Positions 24,401 to 31,671 of a stretch of DNA of 31,671 bases are shown one piece after another (within the stretch, counting starts at the first letter, position 1; the number at the start of each line of letters is the position of its first letter). The notes beneath the pieces were generated by a model, which saw only the letters and a list, made by a program, of their open reading frames with translations, searched no databases and was not told the origin of the DNA. Location of the stretch: positions 1 to 31,671 of the forward strand of contig JWZX01003388.1 of the NCBI GenBank assembly GCA_001275005.1, written 5' to 3'. Made by a program: the position numbers and the translations under genes. Origin of the DNA: Chrysochromulina tobinii. Its lineage: Eukaryota > Haptophyta > Prymnesiales > Chrysochromulinaceae.

Positions 24401-25602
24401 GCAGAGGCGATGGAAACCTTGTTCGCCGCATGGTTCACCGAGATCGTCCACAATGCACCGGCGACCTCGGCTTCAACTGAGGACTTGCCGGAGTTCTTCA
24501 ACAGCACAACGAGCTGGCCTATGCCACCTAGGTCCTGGACAGCGGTCTGATTCGGCTCATTACGCCGGCAGATCTCGGTGAGTGCGAGGGCTGCATTCTG
24601 CTGCACGAAGTCTGGAGCGTTGCCCTGCTGAACGAGTTCAACGAGCGGCTTGATGCCGCCCATCTGGGCGATCTGGTCCTGGTTGGCGCGATTACGGCGA
24701 GCAACCTCTGCGATGGCTTTGACGCTTTCTGCGACTGCTTCATGAACGACGGGCACCGCATTCATCATCGCGAGCAGTGGTCCAATACCTCCTGCCTTGC
24801 TGATGGCGTTCTGCGTTCGCCGTTGACCGAGCCCGTCCTCGCCTTGAGCAAGCACCCCCAGGGCGGTCGCCGCCTGGATCTGCGACTCAATATTGCGGTC
24901 AGATAGCATTGAGAGCAGCTTGGCGACCCCATCTCCTTGGCACACTTCAGCCTGCACGATCCCGTTTCGGTGAGCCACACAGGATATGGCGCGAGCAGCG
25001 TGCTCCTGCGCCTTCCCAGAGCCCAGAATTTGCAGCAGGCCCTTGATGCCGCCGAACTGCTGCACCTCTGCCTGCGACGTTGGGTTGCCTGTGCACAGGT
25101 TTGCGATCGCTTGCGCAGCGTTCACTTGGGCTGCCGAGCTGCCCTTCTGGAGCAATCCGATGAGCGCTTGCACGCTCTTCGTTTTGATGATCGCCTCATG
25201 GGCGTCGCGGAGCTCCGATAGACTCGCAAAGGCAGCAGCTGCTTGTTCCTGCCCGCCGCACCCGCCGGAACGCAGGAGCAGGCCCAGGGGCAGCAGAGCG
25301 CCTGCTTCGATGACCTTTGTTTGGTACTCGGTGTCGCCGCTCATGATGCATGCAAGAGCTCCAGCCGCACGCTCCTGCGCGACAGGGGTGCCGTGCTGCA
25401 AGACGCCTACAAGTGCGGGTATGGATTCTAGCTGTCGGATCGCAGGAGGATTCTGTGTGTTCTGTGTGGCAAGGCTCCATAGAGTTGCCAGAGCCCGCTC
25501 CTTGATCTCGGAAGTACCCGCGCTGATCTTATCGATCAGCTGCTTGGCGTATTCTCTCAGGCCGCCGCTCTCCGCGATCTCCACATCGGTGATACGTCCC
25601 AT
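21229..25602 (-). CDS. Giant ARM-repeat protein, part 1 (N-terminus, true start)
   Basis: A 1,457-residue frame made almost wholly of ARM repeats (AAGALxxLAxxNxxNQxAIAxAGGIxPLVxLL), about 30 by length. The ATG at 25602 is a convincing start: context GACCATGG, with an in-frame TAG immediately before ACC. An Ala-rich segment near 23690-23570 and an acidic segment (AEEEEGNEEDGDDAFEDEAF, near 21830-21770) interrupt the array. The last 75 or so residues after about 21455 (Arg/Cys-rich, ending LLEYPQPD) are not ARM-like, while the overlapping frame of part 2 continues the array. Removing one base in an A-run between about 21440 and 21495 would join them. The 254-bp overlap of two same-strand frames is otherwise hard to explain. 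Vac8 and plant ARM proteins share the repeat, but none I know has this size. Confidence 0.85.
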   Translation of the reverse strand: MGRITDVEIAESGGLREYAKQLIDKISAGTSEIKERALATLWSLATQNTQNPPAIRQLESIPALVGVLQHGTPVAQERAAGALACIMSGDTEYQTKVIEAGALLPLGLLLRSGGCGGQEQAAAAFASLSELRDAHEAIIKTKSVQALIGLLQKGSSAAQVNAAQAIANLCTGNPTSQAEVQQFGGIKGLLQILGSGKAQEHAARAISCVAHRNGIVQAEVCQGDGVAKLLSMLSDRNIESQIQAATALGVLAQGEDGLGQRRTQNAISKAGGIGPLLAMMNAVPVVHEAVAESVKAIAEVARRNRANQDQIAQMGGIKPLVELVQQGNAPDFVQQNAALALTEICRRNEPNQTAVQDLGGIGQLVVLLKNSGKSSVEAEVAGALWTISVNHAANKVSIASAGAIATLCGLLASPNERAQSHASSALASLAFENVENQKQESPLLVGLLASKDEKTQKLAAKALWRMIKENPDSHTIIAKAGGAEASVKLLRDGSPTARKYALWSLSLAIDKESQETVSVTGGVKPLVASLSSSNVTVAEQASAALAKLAEANKKTQKEIASAGGIAPLIALIDLNASDVCQQHAAAALAELALLRANKTAIDRAGGISPLVSLLLCDGSKSAKQYAASALARLSTDGSVTDARLQAQASAPAARAAVAAGAAAAADEGAEVANSGELSKAEQIAQAGAITPLVSLLSGDNGPEAQEEAAGALLALAGKSTNRVAITESGGIGPLVQLLGCDNPIARQHAEGALVRLSIESGNRVLIIEQLVGMLVGGMGVAAQEQAAAALANLARDSTDNRKSIVDSGGIAPLLELLESPSSKAKENAASAVTALCATRENQDAIARCGGIAKLVNVLANSSNKEVSGSTLCGLAAMAIWQLAKKNPANQLLVVEAGAIAPLVGMLGSTSAELQSNAAGALSCIARNQQDNQVAIARTGAIAPLCTLVREGSIETKEMCASALWALSTENQANKATIAKLGGVEPLVGLLVSGTTIKSQEYATGALSSLASKNAENRSAIAKRLVGLLNGRAPERAVKVLHALANLARGNNANQMAIVKAGGVLPIIGWVSNSNEEAQREAAHAVLSMATNNATTQTLVARCGGISPLIALVASSPVLTQEYAARALWHIASSHESQQLILEAGGISPLVAMLSAEGIHAAELAALTIVRLADNNPQVSEAISNVGGIVPLVKLLGVGSAEAQQQAASAIAEIALVAQNRDAIAHAGGIPPLIALLSDRTEGTPECAARALANIAQNNSGRAEEEEGNEEDGDDAFEDEAFKEPALLQNSAAVETRAPATEAPSKRKNATFLGGPGRRAMINKGGGIKKLISMLDGTDRGDTPASRKSSWVAAGRVMIFLAKQQSAVSSVPKEDETKADDAMFSASRNSKGHLGERSASSCCPMRHGLRGRRYARRDYCRRRRASARATHASRELSPWPGARSTCNLVPLLEYPQPD

Positions 25603-26007
25603 GGTCTAGCTGACTGACTCTTCCTGCCGATCAGCACAGCCAGTCTCCCATCTGCTGGATGCCGTCCAGTCTAGGCAGGTTGACGCACAGCGCCATTTGG
25701 CAGGAAGTGTTTGTCCTCCGAGCGCTGCGCTGGGCGCTCGAACGCTGCGGGAGCTTATCGCGGGAAGGGGATTCCAGGGTGAGGCTCATTTTAGTGCACT
25801 GCCTCGAAGGTGACCCACACCCAGTGCCGAGTACAGACTATGATAACAGACTACGAGTATTTGATCATTCGCATCGTTAGTAGTCGAGAATACAGTATTA
25901 TTTCGATCGATGCTCTGACTCGACTCAGAGTAGAGAGTTCTACGTCCGAGGTCGGAGCATGGCATAGGCAGTCACTGATCGCGCACGATACATGTATGTC
26001 GGGGTCC
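25603..26007. other. Intergenic region: ARM gene promoter side and lectin gene 3' end
   Basis: 405 bp between two minus-strand genes. The part at about 25840-25920 is more AT-rich than its surroundings. A small inverted repeat, CTCTGA at 25913 with TCAGAG at 25925, sits there. No TGCATGCA octamer is present, unlike three other upstream regions. I see no coding frame or RNA gene. Confidence 0.45.
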
Positions 26008-27328
26008 TCATGCGCCCTCATCCTCGATCGGAGCATAGGCATACGCGCAAGAGAGTTCGCAGCCTAGTGGCGAAGAGAAGACCATCACGTAGTCGTGCAT
26101 CGCCGGCTCATCGACGGCGATCAGGCTGTGCTCGTTCTTCGTCGAGCAGCGCACGCGCACCTGCACTCGCCGGTTCGCCGTGCCGTTCGTGTACGTCTGT
26201 GCAAATGTGTGCGGCACGAGGTTCCGATCGAGCGAGCCACGCACCCCGACGGTGACCTTATCTTGGGTCTTATCGTAAGAGCCTAGCTGGAACTCGACGC
26301 CGACGTGACTGCCCTCCTGCCGGAATTGGCGCACCTGGGCACCCGGGCAGAACTCGTACGTCCAGTAGTCGCGCACCATCGAGAAGCATCGGCCGCGGAT
26401 CGAGTCGAGCAGCCGCGTATTGGGCAGCACGAGCTCCGCGATCTGCATCGGTCCCGCGGGCGGCGCGGTAGCAAGAGCCGTAGCTTCCTCATCCGACATG
26501 AGGTTGCGGCCGCTCACGCTCGCACTGCTGCCGTCCGTCCTAGCCGAGGCCCGTCCGTCTGCCGCGGCCGCCGCCCTCTTGACTGCCTCCAGCTTCGCCA
26601 GCTTCTCGGCGTGCCGTTTCTCCTTCGCAGTGAGCTTCTTGCCGTGCTGCTTGGAGGCCTCCGAAGCCGAGCTCTTCCCATCACCCTTGCGTTTGGACGG
26701 CGAACAAAGCGCCTGCACGCGCAGGGTGATCACATACTGCTTCGGCTTCGGCTCGTGCACCACCACCACGCCGTCCTCGTCGCGCCACGAGTCGGAGCAC
26801 ATGTAGCGCACGGTCGCGCCTCGTCCTTCGGTCCCACCCGTCGTACTGCTGCATGAAGACTGACTGCGACTCCAAGTAGGAATCGCTCTCTGGCTGGTGC
26901 TTGCCGAGATGGAAATCGTTGTGCACGGCGGCGCCGCCCGCTGCACCCGTCTCCGTGTGATACTGCCGCACCGTCTTCCATGGGCAGACCTCGTACGTCC
27001 AGTAGCCCACGCGCATGAGGTAGCATGTGCCCTCGAGAGGCTTCAGCTGGCGTGCGGCCTTCTGCACCGGCGTGAGTGGCGGCTCGTCGGCATCGACCGT
27101 CTCCGCAGCTGTCTCCTTAGCCTGTGCCTCCTCCTCCTCCTTCGGAGGCGGCTGCGTTGCGGGCGGCTTGCCGCCGCCAGGATCGGGCAGCACCGAGAAA
27201 ATGGTCGTTGTTGAGATGCGGCTAAAGGCCGTGGCCGAGTCGAAGCAGAAGTACTGCCACTCTTTGGCCGCGAGGGCCAACTCGATCAGGATCAGCATGC
27301 GCAGCAGCAGTAATCGTCGCGTCGACAT
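26008..27328 (-). CDS. ER lectin with two MRH domains (OS-9/erlectin type), one frame break
   Basis: Probably an ER quality-control lectin that reads trimmed N-glycans on misfolded glycoproteins for ERAD. The ATG at 27328 opens a signal peptide (MSTRRLLLLRMLILIELALAA). MRH domain 1 has GTCYLMRVGYWTYEVC, VRQYH, then VRYMC and HEPKPKQY. MRH domain 2 has GRCFSMVRDYWTYEFC, VRQFR, then VRVRC and DEPAMHDY. The mannose-binding Gln, Arg, Glu and Tyr appear in both. Two MRH domains point to erlectin (ERLEC1/XTP3-B) more than single-domain OS-9. Between MQQYDG and GTEGRGATVRYMC the frame changes near 26837; dropping one G from a GGG restores one continuous protein of about 440 residues. A Lys/Ala-rich linker joins the domains. 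No C-terminal HDEL-like signal is seen. Downstream of the sulfotransferase-like gene on the same strand. Confidence 0.85.
27248..27277 (-). repeat. 30-nt segment shared with the neighbouring gene (copy 1)
   Basis: Identical over 30 nt to 29111-29140. Both copies are read in the same frame as ALAAKEWQYF. Here the segment spans the predicted signal-peptide cleavage site of the MRH lectin. Confidence 0.9.
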
Positions 27329-27571
27329 TGCGAGCGTCACCAGGCGAGCTCCCGAGACGGTGCTTCCGAGATGCCCGGCAGCGTGAGAGAAAGCATCGGG
27401 ATTTCCATGGTGTGAACGTTCTCAGTGAACGAACGTTGCGAAGACACGAAACCCCGGAAGGGCATGGGTGGTCTCTCGTTCAGACAGCGAGCACACGAAT
27501 GACACTCAATTAAAGACTGTGCGAAGTCGATGATCGGGACCGCGGCAGACCCTCCGGCTCCGCTTTCTGAC

Positions 27572-29491
27572 TCATCCCGCGCGTGCGAGCGCGTTGCCCA
27601 GCTGTTGCGCGTTCTTGCGTTTGCCCGCGCGCTCGAGCGAGCACTTGCGGTGCATGGCAAACAGCTTGCGCAGGTGCGCCTGGAAGGGCTGGAAGTAGGC
27701 GTCGAGCTCAGCCTGCAGATGAGGATCGAGAGGGTTGGCGGCCGTGCCCAGCGCGGGCGGCGCAGCGAGGCGGTAGTGCTGCTGCAGCCTCGCCACCTGC
27801 GTCGCATTCCTGGCCTCGAGGCCGAGGAAGCGGAGGAGACCGAGCAACGGCGTCGCGGGCAGCACGGGGGTGGGCGGAGGCGGGGGCGGGGGCGGCGGCG
27901 GCGTGGGCGGCGGCGGCGGCGCGGGCGGTGATCGCCCTTGGCGCTGGCGCAGCCGCGCTCGCCTCCGCAACTTCGCCTTGTGCGTGGCCGCGCCGCTGCC
28001 GTCCTCGGTCGACGGCGCGGCGCCGGCGGCGTCGGAGAAGGCATTGCGGTCGAGGAGCAGAAGATGATCGCACGAGAACGCGTGCAGCCAGAGCGGCAGC
28101 ACCAGAGCGTAGTGCGAGTTGATCAGAGAGAGGAACGGGCAGTTCGACTTGCAGTTACTCGCCTGGCGCAGCTGCCGGCTGCAGGTACTCGCGCACGCTT
28201 GGAGCTGCCAGAGCGGCGCGTCCACGCGCAGCTTGCATTGCTGGAGGCAACGCAGCTCGAGCGCGAGCTGCGTATTCGCATCCATCCGCTCGCAGCCGGA
28301 GACCGCCCCCTTGGATAATCGGTACTTCTCGCCCGCGCGCGCGCGTACTGCCTCTCGCTCGTCCCGATAGCAGCGGCTGTGCAGCCAGGCAGTCTGCTGC
28401 GCAAGCGCACGCTGCACCGGGTCGGCGACCATCATGATCACACGCGCATTCGGGAAGTGGTGCCGGAGCACCAGCGGCATGCAGACCGCAGGCGGCGTCC
28501 TGCCGTGGCCTGGGATGCTCAGCCAACGGCCGGGTATGCTCGAGTACCGCTCCGTGAGCTCCCAAGGGATGGAGCAGCCGCCCTGGCGCTCGCTGCCCGC
28601 GCGCAACCTCACGACGTCGCGCAGGTAGCGGTGGCGAGTCGCCGCCTCGGGCGGCATCCGCCACGAGGTCGTGCCGCCGCCGCCGCCGCCGCCGCCCTCA
28701 CCGCCGGAACCGCTGCCGCCGTAGCGCACGATCTTCTCGTTCTGACCGACGACGACGTCACTGACTATGCGACTTGAGCCAGCTGCGCTGTCGCTCACAT
28801 TTCGAGCGCCGTACCCTTCGCCGTCCACCTCGAGGCTCGTCCAGAAGCCAAGGTTGCTGCGGCTCGGCTTGCAAGCGCCCGGTAGCTGCTGCAAAAGGCC
28901 CGCGAGGCTGCTCAGTCCCGACGCCATGAAGCCGGCGCCCACGATGACGGCCGTGCCGGCCTCGCCGCGCACCGGTGCCGACACTGGCCGGTTGCCTTCG
29001 AGGCCCGGGCCGACGGTGTAGAGCTTCAGCAGCGCCGGCGAGCAGGTCTGGTTGAGCAGCTGCAGATTCTGCAGCCGCTGCGGCAGCGCCTTTGCGGAGG
29101 CGGCCACCTTGAAGTACTGCCACTCTTTGGCCGCGAGGGCGTCCTCCTGCTCGGCCTCGCCCTGCATGGTGTTGTTACGCTGGAGGAACAAGCCGATCGA
29201 GAAGAACAGCAGCGGCAGGCCAACGCCACACCAAAAGTGGATCACGGGCGACACCTTGGGCGAGCGCTGCCGGCGTGGCAGCTCGCCCAAGGTGCCGCTG
29301 GGCTGCGGCGGCGAGATGGCACCAGTGAGCGGCACTGAGTCGTAGCCTTTGGGCGAGAGCTGCCGGCGTGACAGCTCGCCCAAGGTGCCGCTGGGCTGCG
29401 GCGGCGAGATGGTACCGGTCAGCGGCACCGAGTCGTAATAGGAGCGCTCCGGAACGCTGCAGTGAGGCGTGCCGAAGCCCTCCGTCACCAT
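27572..29491 (-). CDS. Sulfotransferase-like type II membrane protein
   Basis: A 639-residue protein. Residues 1-80 are a cytosolic tail containing two copies of a 31-residue repeat (YDSVPLTGTISPPQPSGTLG...). One membrane segment at about 83-103 (IHFWCGVGLPLLFFSIGLFL) makes it a type II Golgi-like protein. The lumenal part resembles carbohydrate sulfotransferases: a hydrophobic AVIVGAGFMASGLSSLAGLL near 181-200 where the 5'-phosphosulfate loop belongs, PNARVIMMVADPVQRALAQQ near 347-366 as the 3'-phosphate site, and near the C-terminus a FLGLEARN segment followed by LDPHLQAELDAYFQPFQAHL. Both PAPS sites are atypical: the usual Lys and GTT are not seen in the first, and the expected Arg in RDP is Ala (VADP). 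It may be inactive or divergent. A poly-Gly run (near 28680) and a poly-Pro run (near 27870-27945) interrupt the lumenal domain. The ATG at 29491 follows the upstream gene by only 41 bp. Confidence 0.65.
   Translation of the reverse strand: MVTEGFGTPHCSVPERSYYDSVPLTGTISPPQPSGTLGELSRRQLSPKGYDSVPLTGAISPPQPSGTLGELPRRQRSPKVSPVIHFWCGVGLPLLFFSIGLFLQRNNTMQGEAEQEDALAAKEWQYFKVAASAKALPQRLQNLQLLNQTCSPALLKLYTVGPGLEGNRPVSAPVRGEAGTAVIVGAGFMASGLSSLAGLLQQLPGACKPSRSNLGFWTSLEVDGEGYGARNVSDSAAGSSRIVSDVVVGQNEKIVRYGGSGSGGEGGGGGGGGTTSWRMPPEAATRHRYLRDVVRLRAGSERQGGCSIPWELTERYSSIPGRWLSIPGHGRTPPAVCMPLVLRHHFPNARVIMMVADPVQRALAQQTAWLHSRCYRDEREAVRARAGEKYRLSKGAVSGCERMDANTQLALELRCLQQCKLRVDAPLWQLQACASTCSRQLRQASNCKSNCPFLSLINSHYALVLPLWLHAFSCDHLLLLDRNAFSDAAGAAPSTEDGSGAATHKAKLRRRARLRQRQGRSPPAPPPPPTPPPPPPPPPPTPVLPATPLLGLLRFLGLEARNATQVARLQQHYRLAAPPALGTAANPLDPHLQAELDAYFQPFQAHLRKLFAMHRKCSLERAGKRKNAQQLGNALARAG
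29111..29140 (-). repeat. 30-nt segment shared with the neighbouring gene (copy 2)
   Basis: Identical to 27248-27277 and in the same frame (ALAAKEWQYF). Here it lies about 14 residues after the membrane segment of the sulfotransferase-like protein. Sequence on both sides differs between the two genes. Confidence 0.9.
29255..29437 (-). repeat. Two-copy 93-bp tandem repeat with hairpin potential
   Basis: Two units with a 93-bp period encode a 31-residue repeat in the cytosolic tail of the sulfotransferase-like protein. Each unit contains an inverted repeat. In the first, CTTGGGCGAG (29255) pairs with CTCGCCCAAG (ending 29291) and CTGCC pairs with GGCAG around a 5-nt loop, with a two-base bulge. 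The hairpin would form in the 5' part of the mRNA. Confidence 0.85.
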
Positions 29492-29532
29492 GTCAGCGGA
29501 TTCGCAAACCCTCGGTCGTTATCGGGCTGTGT

Positions 29533-31671
29533 TCATAGGAATTCACCTCGTAACACGGACTGTCCGGAACGATCGCGCCTGTCGAGTGTGTGATAGGAAT
29601 TCGAATTCGCCGTTGCGCCCGTTCGGCGCATGACGCGCGTCGACAAGATACTCTTGAAGTCCTCCACCTTCATCGCGTTGCCAAAAGGTGCTTCGGCTCC
29701 TGCCGCGAGAGCCTGCCGCTGGGCGAGCACAGCGAGGACACGCATGCGCATCGTGAACGCAGCTGCATTTGGCCACGCGTGCACAAGGAAGCCGTGCTCC
29801 GCATGCTCAAACCAAACGGAAACGCCCGCTCGATAGGTGCGCTCCTCGCCGTCAAAGCCTGGCAGCACGACGAGCGTAGCACGACCACGCTGCAATTCCT
29901 CCTCAATCGAAATTACCTCATCGCACTTGCGCAGCTTAGCCTTGTGCAGCGGTGAGTCATCGCTCGCTGCCACGAGCGTGTGCCTGCCGCGTGTGGGCAG
30001 CGTGTCGAGCCAGGCGTAGTCGGCCCAAAACGGACAGTCACCGAGCATCTCCACCGACACACCCCGGCCTAGCTCATCGACAGTCAGCTCCTGCGCGTAC
30101 AGCAGCAGGTGTGCTGGGCAGAGCAGGGATGCATCGAAGCGCCCCTGAGCATCAAACTTGACGCCCTTCCCATCGCAGTCATCGGTGCAACGCAGCTGCT
30201 GAGTACTGCCAAGCTGCAGCCGATCCGTCTTCGTCACCCCCACCTTGCTCGACACACCACGCATCACCCCCTTCTCGTCTAGCTCAATCCGGAAGTCCTT
30301 GTGGTCCAAGAGGCTCTCCTGCTTCGACCTGTTTGTATCACAGACGCCCTTGGCGATCATCGCAGCGCTCAGAACTAGCTTGCGGTTCTTTGGATCAGCC
30401 GCCTGCACGAGCGCCGCCACCTGCTTTGGGATCAGGGCATCCGGCACGTGCACCGCTTGCTTGCCAACAAGCCTGGCGATTGAGCTCAGCAGGTTGCACA
30501 CCCGGTCATCCAAGCCCGGGTTCTCGATCCCGGTGCCCCTGAGGAACACCTTGTACGACTCGCGGATTGCATAGACGCGCTTTTGATACGCCTGCAGGCT
30601 CCAGCACTCGTCCTTGTAAGCGCCTGCACCGTAAACACCGAGCTTTGGCTTCGTCGAGACAGTGCGCGTGACCACCAGTGCCTCTGCGTCGTCATCAAGC
30701 ACTTCCGTCGCCTGCACCACCATAATGTCCGTTCTCGACACGTGCGTCGCCGCACCCGCGCTCGCCGTTGCCGTTGGGAGCTCCAGTTGGGCCCGATGCG
30801 CAGACCGCGGCTTTGCGAAACGGCTTGCCTCCTTCGACGGCGGAGTGGCGAGCCTCATCACCATTGTCTTGCCAATATCGACAGCCGGGCCCAGCATACG
30901 GATGGAGCCGCCGCCGCCACCGACACTGCCGTCGAGCCACTCGTCGTCGTCGTCGTCGTCGTTGCCCATGGTGCCCATCCGCTCCTTGGCGAGTTCCGCA
31001 CTCTTCCGACGTGGCCGTCCAGTGGCGACCACACCGTCATCAGGGTACGACTCGGCTGCTGAAGTCACAGCGACTTTAGCCACCTTGGGCTTCTTGGCCT
31101 GGGACACCGCCTCGGCCGCCTTGGAAGGCGACGATATGGACTCCTTTGCCCGCTTACGATATGGACTCCTTTGCCCGCTTAGCCGCCAGCGGCTCATTCG
31201 GAGCTGCAGCCTCTCGCTCCTTGATCTTGCGCACGAGAGTCAGGTTCTTCGGCGCGCGCGCGTCGCCCACACTCATGAGCGACAGCATTGCCACGATCAT
31301 CTCTGCCTTCATGACATTCGGCTGACCGTCAAGCTGCACGATCTGCAGGCCCTCGAAGACATTCGGACCAGGCGCGAGCGCGCGCTCGACGAGCGGCGAA
31401 AAGCCCATCAACACAACCCATTCGGAGATGCTGCGCATGTACATGGCGTGCTCGAAGGCCGTGCTCGTCGCCCGATGCGCCTCGGAGAAGCCACTCGTGT
31501 TCTCCTCCACGTGCTTGTACCAATGCTCGTCTCCTTCCCTGCCGTCAGAAAATGCATCCCGCGACTTGATGACGCCGAGCTCGCCGGTTCCAGCAGGGTA
31601 CATGCCGAGGATGCCGTTCGCACCGCCCTTTTTGCGGTACCTGCCCTTCTCTTGCAGGCGGCTCACCGCTT
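29533..31671 (-). CDS. Unrecognised protein, 5' end beyond the window, frame broken by a 25-bp duplication
   Basis: I do not recognise this protein. The open frame enters from the right edge with no ATG, reads SRLQEKGRYRKKGGANGILGMYP and runs to AKRAKESIS, where a stop falls inside a 25-bp tandem duplication (31132-31181). Without one copy the frame continues as SSPSKAAEAVSQAKKPKVAK to the stop at 29533, giving over 690 residues. Visible parts are a conserved-looking N-terminal globular region, a Lys/Ala-rich nuclear-signal-like stretch (GRPRRKSAELAKER), an acidic DDDDDDEW run, a Gly run, and a C-terminal globular domain. The last contains CTDDC and LLCPAHLL (about 30195-30110), possible zinc ligands, then CPFWADYAWLDTLPTRG and LVVLPGFDGEERTYRAG. 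It could be nuclear, or come from a mobile element, but I see no integrase or transposase catalytic motif. It ends 41 bp before the sulfotransferase-like gene. Confidence 0.6.
31132..31181 (-). repeat. Exact 25-bp tandem duplication causing a frameshift
   Basis: The 25-bp unit beginning CGATATGGACTCC occurs at 31132-31156 and again at 31157-31181 with no mismatch. As 25 is not a multiple of three, the second copy shifts the frame of the minus-strand gene and creates an early stop. Both sides are clearly coding and rejoin in frame if one copy is absent. Confidence 0.92.

Noticed and set aside
25913-25930. CTCTGA...TCAGAG inverted repeat as a terminator
   Set aside because: Six-base arms with no T-run, in a eukaryotic context where hairpin terminators are not expected; it may be chance.
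26008-27328. Glucosidase II beta subunit (PRKCSH) as the identity of the MRH protein
   Set aside because: There are two MRH domains and no LDL-receptor-like N-terminal repeats or EF-hands, so OS-9/erlectin fits better.
28672-28700. CCG trinucleotide run as a regulatory repeat
   Set aside because: It simply encodes a poly-Gly stretch in the sulfotransferase-like protein; no separate role is supported.
29533-31671. Transposase or retroelement gene
   Set aside because: No DDE/DDD triad, reverse transcriptase or terminal inverted repeats could be seen, although the window ends before the gene does.

Overview
The window reads as nuclear DNA of a unicellular eukaryote, probably an alga or other protist. 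The evidence is: an HslV peptidase with a mitochondrial-type presequence, a SIRT4-type sirtuin split by a GT-AG intron, an ER lectin with a signal peptide, a type II membrane sulfotransferase-like protein, EF-hand proteins, and very large armadillo-repeat and NACHT-TPR proteins. Nothing looks bacterial: no operon functions, no Shine-Dalgarno pattern, no rRNA or tRNA seen. GC is moderately high, genes are tightly packed and introns are rare. A haptophyte-like alga is my best guess, held weakly.

Layout. 228-935 (+): HslV. 1074-6359 (-): a four-EF-hand, DUF4062, NACHT, TPR protein of the STAND NTPase class. 6356-8374 (-): a disordered basic protein whose stop codon overlaps the start of the STAND gene as ATGA. 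8576-10918 (-): a protein with six copies of an unrecognised module marked by C-x5-C-x-G-F. 11347-12496 (+): SIRT4-type sirtuin in two exons; a 220-bp intron carries seven 16-bp repeats. 12890-25602 (-): three consecutive reading frames that I interpret as one gene for a protein of about 4,200 residues. It is mostly ARM repeats, with two W...YYR inserts, an EF-hand pair, three SH3-like repeats and a Ser/Pro/Lys-rich tail. 26008-27328 (-): ER lectin with two MRH domains (OS-9/erlectin type). 27572-29491 (-): sulfotransferase-like type II membrane protein. 29533 to the right edge (-): unrecognised protein, cut by the window and broken by an exact 25-bp tandem duplication.

Three themes connect the region. 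First, several long genes change reading frame inside a clear domain, and a one-base change in a short homopolymer would restore each (near 1411, 6357, 18270, 21440-21475 and 26837); a sixth break has a visible cause, the 25-bp duplication at 31132-31181. This is either assembly error or real frame breaks, and it decides the gene models. Second, the 8-bp palindrome TGCATGCA lies 99-119 bp upstream of three start codons (HslV, the basic protein, the six-module protein), which suggests a shared promoter element. Third, the lectin and sulfotransferase genes share an identical 30-nt in-frame segment just after their N-terminal hydrophobic segments.

Functional links are limited. The lectin and the sulfotransferase-like protein both belong to the secretory pathway. 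HslV and the sirtuin are probably mitochondrial. Both giant scaffold proteins carry EF-hands and so may respond to calcium. The STAND-class gene and the ARM gene are the most novel architectures here.
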